Shown: positions 24,450 through 30,199 of the stretch, piece after piece
Numbering within the stretch: the first letter of the stretch is position 1
Layout of the letters: the number at the start of each line of letters is the position of its first letter
From: Sulfurovaceae bacterium
GTDB lineage: Bacteria; Campylobacterota; Campylobacteria; Campylobacterales; Sulfurovaceae
DNA: 30,199 nucleotides
Direction: 5' to 3'
NCBI GenBank assembly: GCA_029933395.1
Contig: JAOZOG010000005.1
Location: 1-30,199 of the forward strand
Made by a program: the position numbers and the translations under genes
Notes under the pieces: generated by a model
Database searches by the model: none
The model's input: only the letters and a program-made list of their open reading frames with translations
What the model was told of the DNA's origin: nothing

Positions 24450-25084
24450 TATTTAGCCTTTCCTCTGGTTTTGGCTCTTGGTTTTCTGGCTGCAGGTTTT
24501 CGTGCCGGTGCTTTTGGTGCAGGCTTTTTGGCGGCTTCTTCTGCAGCTTTCTCTTCGGCTTTTTCGGCTGCAGCTTTGGCTTCCGCTTCGGCTTTTTCTT
24601 TGGCTGCCTTCTCCTCTGCCTCTTTTTTTGCAGCTTCTGCCGCAGCTTTCTCTTCGGCTGCTTTTTTCTCTGCCTCTTCCGCAGCAGCTTTTGCAGCAGC
24701 TTCTTCAGCCTCTTTGGCTGCTTTTTCTGCTGCTATTTTTTCAGCTTCGGCTTTTTCGGCCGCAGCCTTTTCTGCTGCTTCCTGCTCTGCGGCGGCTTTG
24801 GCAGCCGCAACTTTGGCAGTCTCTATCGCTTCAAGGCGGGCTTTTTTCGTTTCATCATCTACTTTTTTGACGACGATCGTCCAATCCACCTCGTTGAACT
24901 TGAGCGAATTCATCAGATCATGCCCCTGCTCCTTGATCACGTCGGCACTCTTCTGGATCGAAGAGAAATCTCCAACCTCAAAGAGGAATATTCCCACTTC
25001 CCCAGCCTTGAGTCCTGAGTCGATCAGTTCAACCATTCTGTCGTAGAAATCATCGTGCAAATGTCTTAAATCATATCTTTTCAT
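24449..25084 (-). CDS. Campylobacterota NuoE-replacement protein with long Ala/Glu/Lys tail
   Basis: Residues 1-76 (MKRYDLRHLHDDF, FLFEVGDFSS, LMNSLKFNEVDWTIVVKK) resemble the small protein that occupies the nuoE place in Helicobacter (HP1264) and Campylobacter (Cj1575c). It has none of the four NuoE cysteines, so it holds no 2Fe-2S cluster. Unlike those proteins, which as I recall are only about 75 residues, this one continues with a helix of about 110 residues made almost only of Ala, Glu and Lys (about 78-187, TolA-like). It ends in a basic Pro/Ala/Lys/Arg tail (188-211). No membrane segment is visible. Its stop shares one base with the F' gene start. The head is probably a docking or donor-binding factor; the tail's role is unknown. 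Confidence 0.8.
   Translation of the reverse strand: MKRYDLRHLHDDFYDRMVELIDSGLKAGEVGIFLFEVGDFSSIQKSADVIKEQGHDLMNSLKFNEVDWTIVVKKVDDETKKARLEAIETAKVAAAKAAAEQEAAEKAAAEKAEAEKIAAEKAAKEAEEAAAKAAAEEAEKKAAEEKAAAEAAKKEAEEKAAKEKAEAEAKAAAEKAEEKAAEEAAKKPAPKAPARKPAARKPRAKTRGKAK
24524..24832 (-). repeat. Low-complexity GCN/GAR/AAR coding repeat (Ala/Glu/Lys tail)
   Basis: About 310 bases encode irregular repeats of units such as AAEKA, AEEKA and AAKEAEE in the NuoE-replacement gene. The period varies between three and seven codons and there is no exact tandem unit. Such tracts are prone to length change by recombination, so the number of units may differ between strains. Confidence 0.7.
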
Positions 25085-25093
25085 TCCGGCCCC

Positions 25094-26320
25094 TTATCGA
25101 TCGACTTCACCAAATACGATATTGGTAGAACCAATGATCGTAACAACATCCGCAATATACGTGCCCACGAGTATCTCCTGCAACAATCCGGTATGGAAGA
25201 AGCTTGGCGCTCTACATTTCAGTCGATAGGCATACGGTTCACCTTCCGATTTGATATAGAATCCCAATTCTCCTTTGGGAGATTCAGTTGGCGCATAGAC
25301 TTCGCCGACTGGAGGACGCATCCCCTGAGTGACCAGAACGAAATGCTGCATCAATGCGTAGTTCTGGGTCATGATCTCCTCTTTGGGTGCAGAGATATAC
25401 TGCGGCGCATGCGCCATCAGCTGAGGCTCTGTCTTGCCGTACATCGGAATGAGCTGCTGCAGTATTCTGGCGGACTGTCTCATCTCTTCCATATAGAGCA
25501 GATAACGGCCGTAACTGTCACATCGGTCCGATACAGGAATATCGAAATCAAGCTCCTCATAGAGTTCATACGGCTCCTCTTTTCGGATATCGTACTTGAC
25601 TCCTGAACCTCTCAGCATCGGCCCGGTACATCCCCAGGACATCGCCTCTTCAGCCGAAATGACTCCTACATCTTCCAGACGCATTTTCCATATACGGTTT
25701 TCTGTCAGGAGGTCTTCATAGGTCTGAATCTCTTCAGGCATCTTCGCGGCAAATGCTGCAAGATCTCCAAGCCAGCCTTCGGGAAGATCCAGCGGAACAC
25801 CGCCGATCCGTACCGCAGAGTGCGTCAAACGCGCCCCACAGTAATCCTCCATCAGGTCCATCGCATACTCACGCTCACGGAAGGCGTAGAGGAAGACACT
25901 CATCGCACCGACATCGAGAGCATGCGTCGCCACGAAAAAGAGGTGCGAAATGATACGGTTGAGCTCCAACAGCATCGTTCGGATCACCTGGGCACGTCTG
26001 GGAACTTCCAGTCCGATCAGGCGTTCGACACTCAATGCATACGCATAGTTATTGGATGTCGATGCGATATAGTCCAGACGGTCTGTTGTCGGAAGAAACT
26101 CGTTGTAGGTCATATTTTCCGCCATCTTTTCGATACCGCGGTGCAGGTATCCGATATCCGGATAGGCTTTGACGACGAGTTCTCCATCGAGCTCCAGTAC
26201 CAACCTCAGCTGACCATGCGCAGAGGGGTGCTGGGGACCGAAGTTGATCACCATCGTATTGTCATCCCGCTCAAAATTGAGGTTTTCAAAGAATGGGGTT
26301 AATTTGTTTTTTACTTGCAT
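25094..26320 (-). CDS. nuoD: NADH-quinone oxidoreductase subunit D
   Basis: The 49-kDa-type subunit that builds the quinone site together with NuoB. The 408-residue length is normal. The N-terminal region has NFGPQHPSAHGQLRLVLELDGE, with the quinone-site His of the HPSAHG loop, and then YLHRGIEKMAE. The middle contains RIGGVPLDLP, and the C-terminus carries ESPKGELGFYI and the terminal EVDR typical of NuoD. NuoC and NuoD are separate genes here, not fused as in E. coli. It lies nine bases after nuoC and nine before the NuoE-replacement gene. Confidence 0.97.
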   Translation of the reverse strand: MQVKNKLTPFFENLNFERDDNTMVINFGPQHPSAHGQLRLVLELDGELVVKAYPDIGYLHRGIEKMAENMTYNEFLPTTDRLDYIASTSNNYAYALSVERLIGLEVPRRAQVIRTMLLELNRIISHLFFVATHALDVGAMSVFLYAFREREYAMDLMEDYCGARLTHSAVRIGGVPLDLPEGWLGDLAAFAAKMPEEIQTYEDLLTENRIWKMRLEDVGVISAEEAMSWGCTGPMLRGSGVKYDIRKEEPYELYEELDFDIPVSDRCDSYGRYLLYMEEMRQSARILQQLIPMYGKTEPQLMAHAPQYISAPKEEIMTQNYALMQHFVLVTQGMRPPVGEVYAPTESPKGELGFYIKSEGEPYAYRLKCRAPSFFHTGLLQEILVGTYIADVVTIIGSTNIVFGEVDR

Positions 26321-26329
26321 CTACACTCC

Positions 26330-27121
26330 CTACTTTCGCTTCTCGAGGACTTTGGAGCCGGTGTTGTAGTCAACCAGGAAAGTCTCGCTGTATTTGATCG
26401 GATTCTCTTTTTCGTTCTCTTTGTCGATCTCGGCACCGAACGGCACTTCATATCCGACACGTGAGAAGCGCTGAGAGTCATAGCGATCGACTCGTGCAGG
26501 GTCTCTGTTTTCGGGGCCAACGATATCCCGATACTCTTTACCGAAGATCTTGTCGACTTCATACCAGGAGGCGAACTCATCCCCTTCCACGGGATAGGTT
26601 TTGAGCAGCGGATGGCCTTCCCAGTCATCCGGCATCAGGATACGCTTGAGATAGGGGTGGTTGTTGACTTTGATTCCGAACATATCGAACATTTCACGCT
26701 CGGCGAAATTTGCCATTTTGAAGAGAGGCACAATACTTTCGATCGCTTCACCCTCTTTGATGCGGCAGACCACTCGGACACGCTTGGCCTCATCGAGATT
26801 GAGCATCTGGTAAAAAACTTCGAATTCTCCATCTTTGGCAAGATAGTCGACTGCGCTGAGTTCCGAACACATTTTGTAGCCACACGTATCACGAAGAACC
26901 TGCAGTGTCTCAAAATTATCTTTGGCTTTGACAACGATTCTGAGCTGTCCGATCTGCACAAAAGCCTCTTCGATCGTTACTTTGTCAGCCACTGCCATCA
27001 CCACTCTGTCGAAGTGGGACCCCTCTTCGATCGCTTCACTGGGTACACGTGGTGCAACCCAGAATCTATCTGTATAGTAAGACTTGGCCTGTACATTGTC
27101 TTTGGGTGTATATTTTCTCAT
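26330..27121 (-). CDS. nuoC: NADH-quinone oxidoreductase subunit C
   Basis: The 30-kDa-type structural subunit of the peripheral arm of complex I. Residues of about 60-200 form the conserved domain, with AVDYLAKDGEFEVFYQML and the family signature in ANFAEREMFDMFGIKVNNH followed by PYLKRILMPDDWEGHPLLK. The N-terminal 50 and C-terminal 60 residues are extensions, and at 263 residues it is close to what I recall for Campylobacter NuoC. The start codon shares one base with the nuoB stop, giving coupled translation. Confidence 0.96.
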   Translation of the reverse strand: MRKYTPKDNVQAKSYYTDRFWVAPRVPSEAIEEGSHFDRVVMAVADKVTIEEAFVQIGQLRIVVKAKDNFETLQVLRDTCGYKMCSELSAVDYLAKDGEFEVFYQMLNLDEAKRVRVVCRIKEGEAIESIVPLFKMANFAEREMFDMFGIKVNNHPYLKRILMPDDWEGHPLLKTYPVEGDEFASWYEVDKIFGKEYRDIVGPENRDPARVDRYDSQRFSRVGYEVPFGAEIDKENEKENPIKYSETFLVDYNTGSKVLEKRK

Positions 27122-27633
27122 TAGACCATCCTCTGCTTGGTGTTGTTGTTCATATTGGCAGATTCTCTTCTGATTTTTTTCTGCAGCATCATCATTGCAT
27201 ACTGCAGCGTCTCAGGTCTGGGTGCGCATCCTGGAAGATAGATATCGACCGGAATGATCCGGTCGACACCCTGAACGGTCGCGTAGGTATTGAACATCCC
27301 GCCCGTATTGGCACAGGAGCCCATCGAGATTACCCATTTGGGCTCTGTCATCTGGTCATAGAGTCTTCTCGCAAACTCAGAGTGCTTCTTGGAGAGTGTC
27401 CCTGCCAGGATCATCACGTCTGCCTGTCTGGGCGATGCCCTAAAGATCGTACCCATCCGGTCAAAGTCATAGCGGCTTGCGCCCGACGCCATCATCTCGA
27501 TCGCACAACAGGCCAGTCCATAGGTTAGAGGCCAGAGTGAGTTCGACCTTCCCCAGTTTACCAGGTGATCTACCGTTGTCAACGCAACCGGCAAGCCTGC
27601 TGATGAGGCATAATTTACTTGATGCTGTGCCAT
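27121..27633 (-). CDS. nuoB: NADH-quinone oxidoreductase subunit B (N2 cluster)
   Basis: The PSST-type subunit that binds cluster N2, the last cluster before quinone. The 170 residues contain its four ligands, Cys42-Cys43 (YGLACCAIEMM), Cys107 (SMGSCANTGG) and Cys136 (LPGCAPRPE). Conserved basic and acidic residues around SPRQADVMILAGTLS are present. The gene overlaps the end of nuoA by 19 bases, the largest overlap in the operon, and shares one base with nuoC, so A, B and C are tightly coupled. Confidence 0.98.
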   Translation of the reverse strand: MAQHQVNYASSAGLPVALTTVDHLVNWGRSNSLWPLTYGLACCAIEMMASGASRYDFDRMGTIFRASPRQADVMILAGTLSKKHSEFARRLYDQMTEPKWVISMGSCANTGGMFNTYATVQGVDRIIPVDIYLPGCAPRPETLQYAMMMLQKKIRRESANMNNNTKQRMV

Positions 27634-28004
27634 TCAAGTGCTCCTTTCTTCCAAGCGTAGACGAATCCAATCGTCAAGAGTAAAATAAACAGAAGCATCT
27701 CTGCAAAACCAAACCAACCAAGGAGTTTGAAGTCGATTGCCCAAGGGAACATAAAGACGATCTCCACATCAAAAAGAATGAAAAGCAGTGCGATTAAATA
27801 AAATTGCACGGATATTGTATTGGGCTGTTTCGTTACTTCCGGTCCACATTCGTAGATGGTCAACTTCAGTTTTTCAGTATCCAGCCTTGCCAATTTCCGG
27901 CTGACGAATCTGGCAGCAGCCAGTGTTGCCGGGAAGGCAATCGCTGTCATTGCGAACAGAAGAAAGACACCGAAATACGGGTGATCTGTTATCACATGAG
28001 TCAT
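27615..28004 (-). CDS. nuoA: NADH-quinone oxidoreductase subunit A
   Basis: A three-helix membrane subunit near the quinone chamber and the first gene of the operon. The 129 residues carry the family signatures YECGPE in the loop that switches conformation, and ALLFILFDVEIVFMFPWA in the second helix with its acidic pair. AAAGGAAAGGGG lies five to eight bases before the ATG, a strong ribosome binding site. The upstream 189-base region, shared with a divergent rhodanese gene, must hold the operon promoter. Confidence 0.97.
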   Translation of the reverse strand: MTHVITDHPYFGVFLLFAMTAIAFPATLAAARFVSRKLARLDTEKLKLTIYECGPEVTKQPNTISVQFYLIALLFILFDVEIVFMFPWAIDFKLLGWFGFAEMLLFILLLTIGFVYAWKKGALEWHSIK

Positions 28005-28024
28005 TATAACCCCTTTCCTTTAGC

Positions 28025-28036
28025 GAGAATAATCTC
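28025..28036. promoter_or_regulatory. Short near-palindrome upstream of nuoA
   Basis: GAGAATAATCTC is symmetric at ten of its twelve bases and lies about 20 bases before the nuoA ATG, between the likely start point and the ribosome binding site. It could be an operator or chance symmetry in AT-rich DNA. No known Campylobacterota regulator site is recognised in it. Confidence 0.2.
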
Positions 28037-28052
28037 AGAATATTTGCTACCA

Positions 28053-28061
28053 ATAGTATCA
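28053..28061 (-). promoter_or_regulatory. Possible extended -10 promoter of the nuo operon
   Basis: On the minus strand TGATACTAT forms an extended -10 element preceded by a T-rich stretch (CTCTTTTC), a pattern common in Campylobacterota promoters that lack a clear -35 box. It would give a leader of about 40 bases before nuoA. A second possibility is TTGGTA-N16-TATTCT slightly downstream, and the sequence does not decide between them. Confidence 0.3.
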
Positions 28062-28136
28062 GAAAAGAGGTTAAAGTGTTTTGAGTAGATTGGCTTTCAA
28101 AGACAACTCTCAGGGATGTAACTTTGCGAAACAGAC

Positions 28137-28167
28137 TTGCCTGCAATACAGGGAAAACGGCTAAAAT
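28137..28167 (+). promoter_or_regulatory. Weak candidate promoter of the rhodanese gene
   Basis: TTGCCT (28137-28142) and TAAAAT (28162-28167) are present but separated by 19 bases, longer than ideal. GATAAT a few bases downstream is another -10 option. The ribosome binding site AAGGA lies just before the ATG at 28194. Confidence 0.3.
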
Positions 28168-28193
28168 GTCGTGATAATATATAAGGAAAGAAA

Positions 28194-28598
28194 ATGAAGC
28201 AGAAAAATATCAATATTCTCTACTGGATTGCCATGGCGGGACTGCTCGCCTGGTTTTCCTACAGCAAAGGGTGGATCTTTGCCAATTTTGACTCGATCAC
28301 GGCCAAAGAGGCATCGGTTCTCCTACATAATGAAAACAATGTAACCGTTCTGGATGTCCGCTCATCCGGGGAGTTCAAGAGAGGCCACATCAAGGGGGCA
28401 AAACAGGTCTCACTGGAACATCTCGAAAAAGAGATACCCGCACTGCAGACACTCAAAAAGAAAAAGATCATCGTCTATTGCCAAAGCGGCAACCGAAGCG
28501 TCAAAGCCTCACGCCTGCTCGCCAATCACCACTTCACACCTCTGAATATGAAGGGAGGATATATCGCCTGGATCAAAGAGGGGCTTGCAGCCCGGTAA
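28194..28598 (+). CDS. Membrane-anchored rhodanese-like sulfurtransferase
   Basis: A 134-residue protein with one N-terminal membrane helix (about 7-24) and a single rhodanese domain (about 36-133). The active-site loop CQSGNRS has the catalytic Cys at 96 and the CxxGxR pattern. LDVRSSGEFKRGHIKGA matches the first rhodanese signature. Rhodaneses carry sulfane sulfur as a cysteine persulfide; single-domain forms often deliver sulfur to other proteins. The helix is not followed by a clear cleavage site, so it is probably an anchor, with the domain either in the periplasm or the cytoplasm. It is transcribed away from nuo. A link to sulfur oxidation is inference from the likely lifestyle, not from neighbours. 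Confidence 0.85.
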   Translation: MKQKNINILYWIAMAGLLAWFSYSKGWIFANFDSITAKEASVLLHNENNVTVLDVRSSGEFKRGHIKGAKQVSLEHLEKEIPALQTLKKKKIIVYCQSGNRSVKASRLLANHHFTPLNMKGGYIAWIKEGLAAR

Positions 28599-28615
28599 AC
28601 ATATAGAACACTATA

Positions 28616-29173
28616 TCACTTCCCATCCCTGAGCAGATGATCATAGACTTCCAATGTCACCTCAAAACTCTCCTCACTCTGCGATTTTTTTCGCCTGAGC
28701 TCCTCTTTCATCAGCAGCGTCAGCTCTCTGATGCGCCTCGACACTTCCCGCTTGCACCCCTTCTGTTCCCGCTGATTGCAGTGGTCGACCAGCGCGATGA
28801 GTTGGGGGAGGAGCGATGCGCTGAGTCTATTGTACATCTGGGTATAGGCACGCTGACGGAGAAAACGGTCGATGACGCGCTTCTGCTCCTGGGTATATCC
28901 CCATCGCGATTCGATATAGTCGATCTGGTCATTGATATGGTGATGTTTATCTTCGGCGATCCTCTCCTGCTTTTTGCGAATCTTCTGCATCTCTTTGAAG
29001 GCTTTGCTTTTGGGGGCAAATTTTCCGCTTTTTCTTCTGCTCCACCATAGGGCTGCTGCCAAGAGCAAAGAGAGGATGGCGATCCACGGCATCCAGGCAG
29101 GGAAAAAACTTCCCAGCAGTGCCGCTGCAAAAATCCCGATCAGAAACGACAAGAGCTCAGCTGTCGCAGGCAT
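28616..29173 (-). CDS. Hypothetical membrane protein coupled to the AAA+ ATPase gene
   Basis: I do not recognise this 185-residue protein. Two hydrophobic helices (about 6-24 and 28-44) form an N-terminal hairpin. They are followed by a very basic segment (WWSRRKSGKFAPKSK) and a charged, mostly helical cytoplasmic domain (about 60-185) with several RxxR patches and two Cys (residues of about 132 and 139). Its ATG begins directly after the ATPase stop (TAAATG), so the two are translationally coupled and probably act together. It could be a membrane anchor, adaptor or substrate for the ATPase. No enzyme motif is visible. It converges with the rhodanese gene, 17 bases away. Confidence 0.7.
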   Translation of the reverse strand: MPATAELLSFLIGIFAAALLGSFFPAWMPWIAILSLLLAAALWWSRRKSGKFAPKSKAFKEMQKIRKKQERIAEDKHHHINDQIDYIESRWGYTQEQKRVIDRFLRQRAYTQMYNRLSASLLPQLIALVDHCNQREQKGCKREVSRRIRELTLLMKEELRRKKSQSEESFEVTLEVYDHLLRDGK

Positions 29174-30199
29174 TTAGATTTTAAACCCCATGCTTTTGCC
29201 CCCGTCGAAACTGCTGCCCATTTCTCTGGAGATCTCCTCCACGAAATCAAACATCGTAAAGACACTCTCTTCTCTTGCGGCCACCTTGTAGGCTGTATTT
29301 TTGATGATGAGATTGATCTGCCCGCCGGTAAGATCATGCCGGGCAAGCGCCTCTATCTCGAAGCCCTCTTCATAATCCGCCTTCTCTGGCAGCATATACT
29401 GCCAGAGTCTCAACCGCTGCTTTTTGCCGGGCTTTTTGAACTCTATCTTGTAATTGAATCGGCGCGAGAACGCTTTGTCGATCGAACCGAGCAGGTTGGT
29501 CGTCGCGATGAGAATCCCTTCGAATTTTTCGATCTGCTCCAAAAAGATATTCTGCATCTGGTTGTGCATCTTGTCGGCTGAGCTTCCCTGTCCTTCGCTG
29601 CGTGAACTGAGAAATTGATCTGCTTCGTTGAGCAGCAGTATCGGCTCTACTTTGGCCTTCTGACTCAACATCTTGAAGTCGTCGAATATCTTCCTGACAT
29701 TCTTTTCACTCTCGCCGACATACATCGAGAGAATACGCGAACAATCAAAGCTCAAAATAGGACGCTTAAGCGTTTTGGCGAGACTGACTGCTGTCATGGT
29801 TTTGCCGGTACCCGGAGGTCCATAGAAGATGATACGCGCGTCGATCCCTTTTCGTTTGCCTTTGAGGCCCCAGGCTTTGAGCTTTTTGTAGACAGTCCTA
29901 TCCATCTGCCTGACAACTGTTTCGAGTGTCTCCCGTGTCTTAGGGTGCAGCACCACATCATCGAGTGTCGTCTCGGGCTTGAGATACTCGAAAATATCCT
30001 GCTCCTTGACCAGCATATCGAGCTTGAGCTTGGTAACCTTCTTCGTCTTTTTGGGATGAATGATCCGCTGCATCACCTCTTCACGCAGATAGAAGGAGCG
30101 GCTGATTCCACCAAACATATTGAGAATCTCTTCATAGTCGATGATCTCTTCCGTGATCAGCTTGGCGCCCTCTTCGAGCAGGGCTCTGTTTTTGATCTT
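29174..30199 (-). CDS. AAA+ ATPase with Asn-Glu Walker B, 5' end missing
   Basis: The frame stays open to the right edge, with 27 codons before the ATG at 30118 that read as coding (ALLEEGAKLITEEIIDYEEI), so the gene starts outside the window. The AAA module has Walker A GPPGTGKT (100-107, numbered from that ATG), the pore-loop motif MYVGESE, Walker B ILLLNEADQF with Asn164 in place of the usual Asp but Glu165 kept, sensor 1 IATTN and an arginine-finger region FSRRFN. A C-terminal lid (about 225-305) follows. This is a classical AAA protein of the YVGESE type, as in FtsH- or Cdc48-like ATPases, but it has no protease domain. Its substrate is unknown. The gene directly downstream encodes a small membrane protein. 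Confidence 0.82.
   Translation of the reverse strand, partial: KIKNRALLEEGAKLITEEIIDYEEILNMFGGISRSFYLREEVMQRIIHPKKTKKVTKLKLDMLVKEQDIFEYLKPETTLDDVVLHPKTRETLETVVRQMDRTVYKKLKAWGLKGKRKGIDARIIFYGPPGTGKTMTAVSLAKTLKRPILSFDCSRILSMYVGESEKNVRKIFDDFKMLSQKAKVEPILLLNEADQFLSSRSEGQGSSADKMHNQMQNIFLEQIEKFEGILIATTNLLGSIDKAFSRRFNYKIEFKKPGKKQRLRLWQYMLPEKADYEEGFEIEALARHDLTGGQINLIIKNTAYKVAAREESVFTMFDFVEEISREMGSSFDGGKSMGFKI

Noticed and set aside
24524..24832. Repeat tract as a possible CRISPR or tandem-repeat locus
   Set aside because: The units are irregular, have no spacers and stay in frame, so the tract is protein low complexity, not an array.
24471..25046. Ala/Ser/Phe-rich plus-strand frames opposite the NuoE-replacement gene
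   Set aside because: The repetitive GCN/GAR codons of the real gene keep other frames open; these are low-complexity shadows.

Overview
The window looks like chromosomal DNA of a Campylobacterota (epsilonproteobacterial) organism, most like the free-living Sulfurovum/Sulfurimonas type. Three things point there. The complex I operon lacks normal NuoE and NuoF and has replacement genes instead. The argS-tatA-gmk run sits beside a ChePep-like acidic gene, an order I recall from Helicobacter and Campylobacter. The genes are tightly packed with many start/stop overlaps. The genus is inference from gene content; no database search was possible.

Layout. Positions 2-283 hold the 3' end of rsfS (+). 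Positions 310-4114 are a minus-strand housekeeping block read from high to low coordinates: chePep-like gene, gmk, tatA, argS and a small membrane protein. It has a likely promoter before chePep, a second before tatA, and a leader with three dyads before argS. Positions 4327-6459 (+) encode a hemerythrin-NIT-HAMP-GGDEF cyclic-di-GMP synthase. A tRNA-Arg(GCG) follows on the minus strand with its own promoter. Positions 6706-9177 (minus) hold phosphatidylserine synthase, a UbiA/MqnP prenyltransferase, a small coiled-coil membrane protein and a divergent uracil-DNA glycosylase. miaA (9274-10185, +) may be translated from a leaderless mRNA.

Positions 10231-28004 are one uninterrupted 15-gene nuo operon on the minus strand, in the order A-B-C-D-E'-F'-G1-G2-H-I-J-K-L-M-N. 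The membrane arm and the quinone-side subunits (B, C, D, H, I) look canonical. The electron-input end does not. E' is a small Campylobacterota-type protein with a long Ala/Glu/Lys tail. F' joins the C-terminal iron-sulfur part of NuoF to a GltD-like FAD/NAD(P) flavoprotein and lacks the NuoF FMN/NADH domain. NuoG is present as two tandem paralogues, each with all cysteines for its clusters. The complex therefore probably takes electrons from something other than NADH through standard NuoF, such as ferredoxin, flavodoxin or NADPH. This is the most interesting system in the window.

Positions 28194-28598 (+) encode a membrane-anchored rhodanese divergent from nuoA. At the right edge (minus) is a translationally coupled pair: an AAA+ ATPase running off the window, and a small membrane protein of unknown function. 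No insertion sequence, prophage, CRISPR array or rRNA was seen, and no gene-free stretch exceeds 300 bases; the longest are about 190-210 bases.
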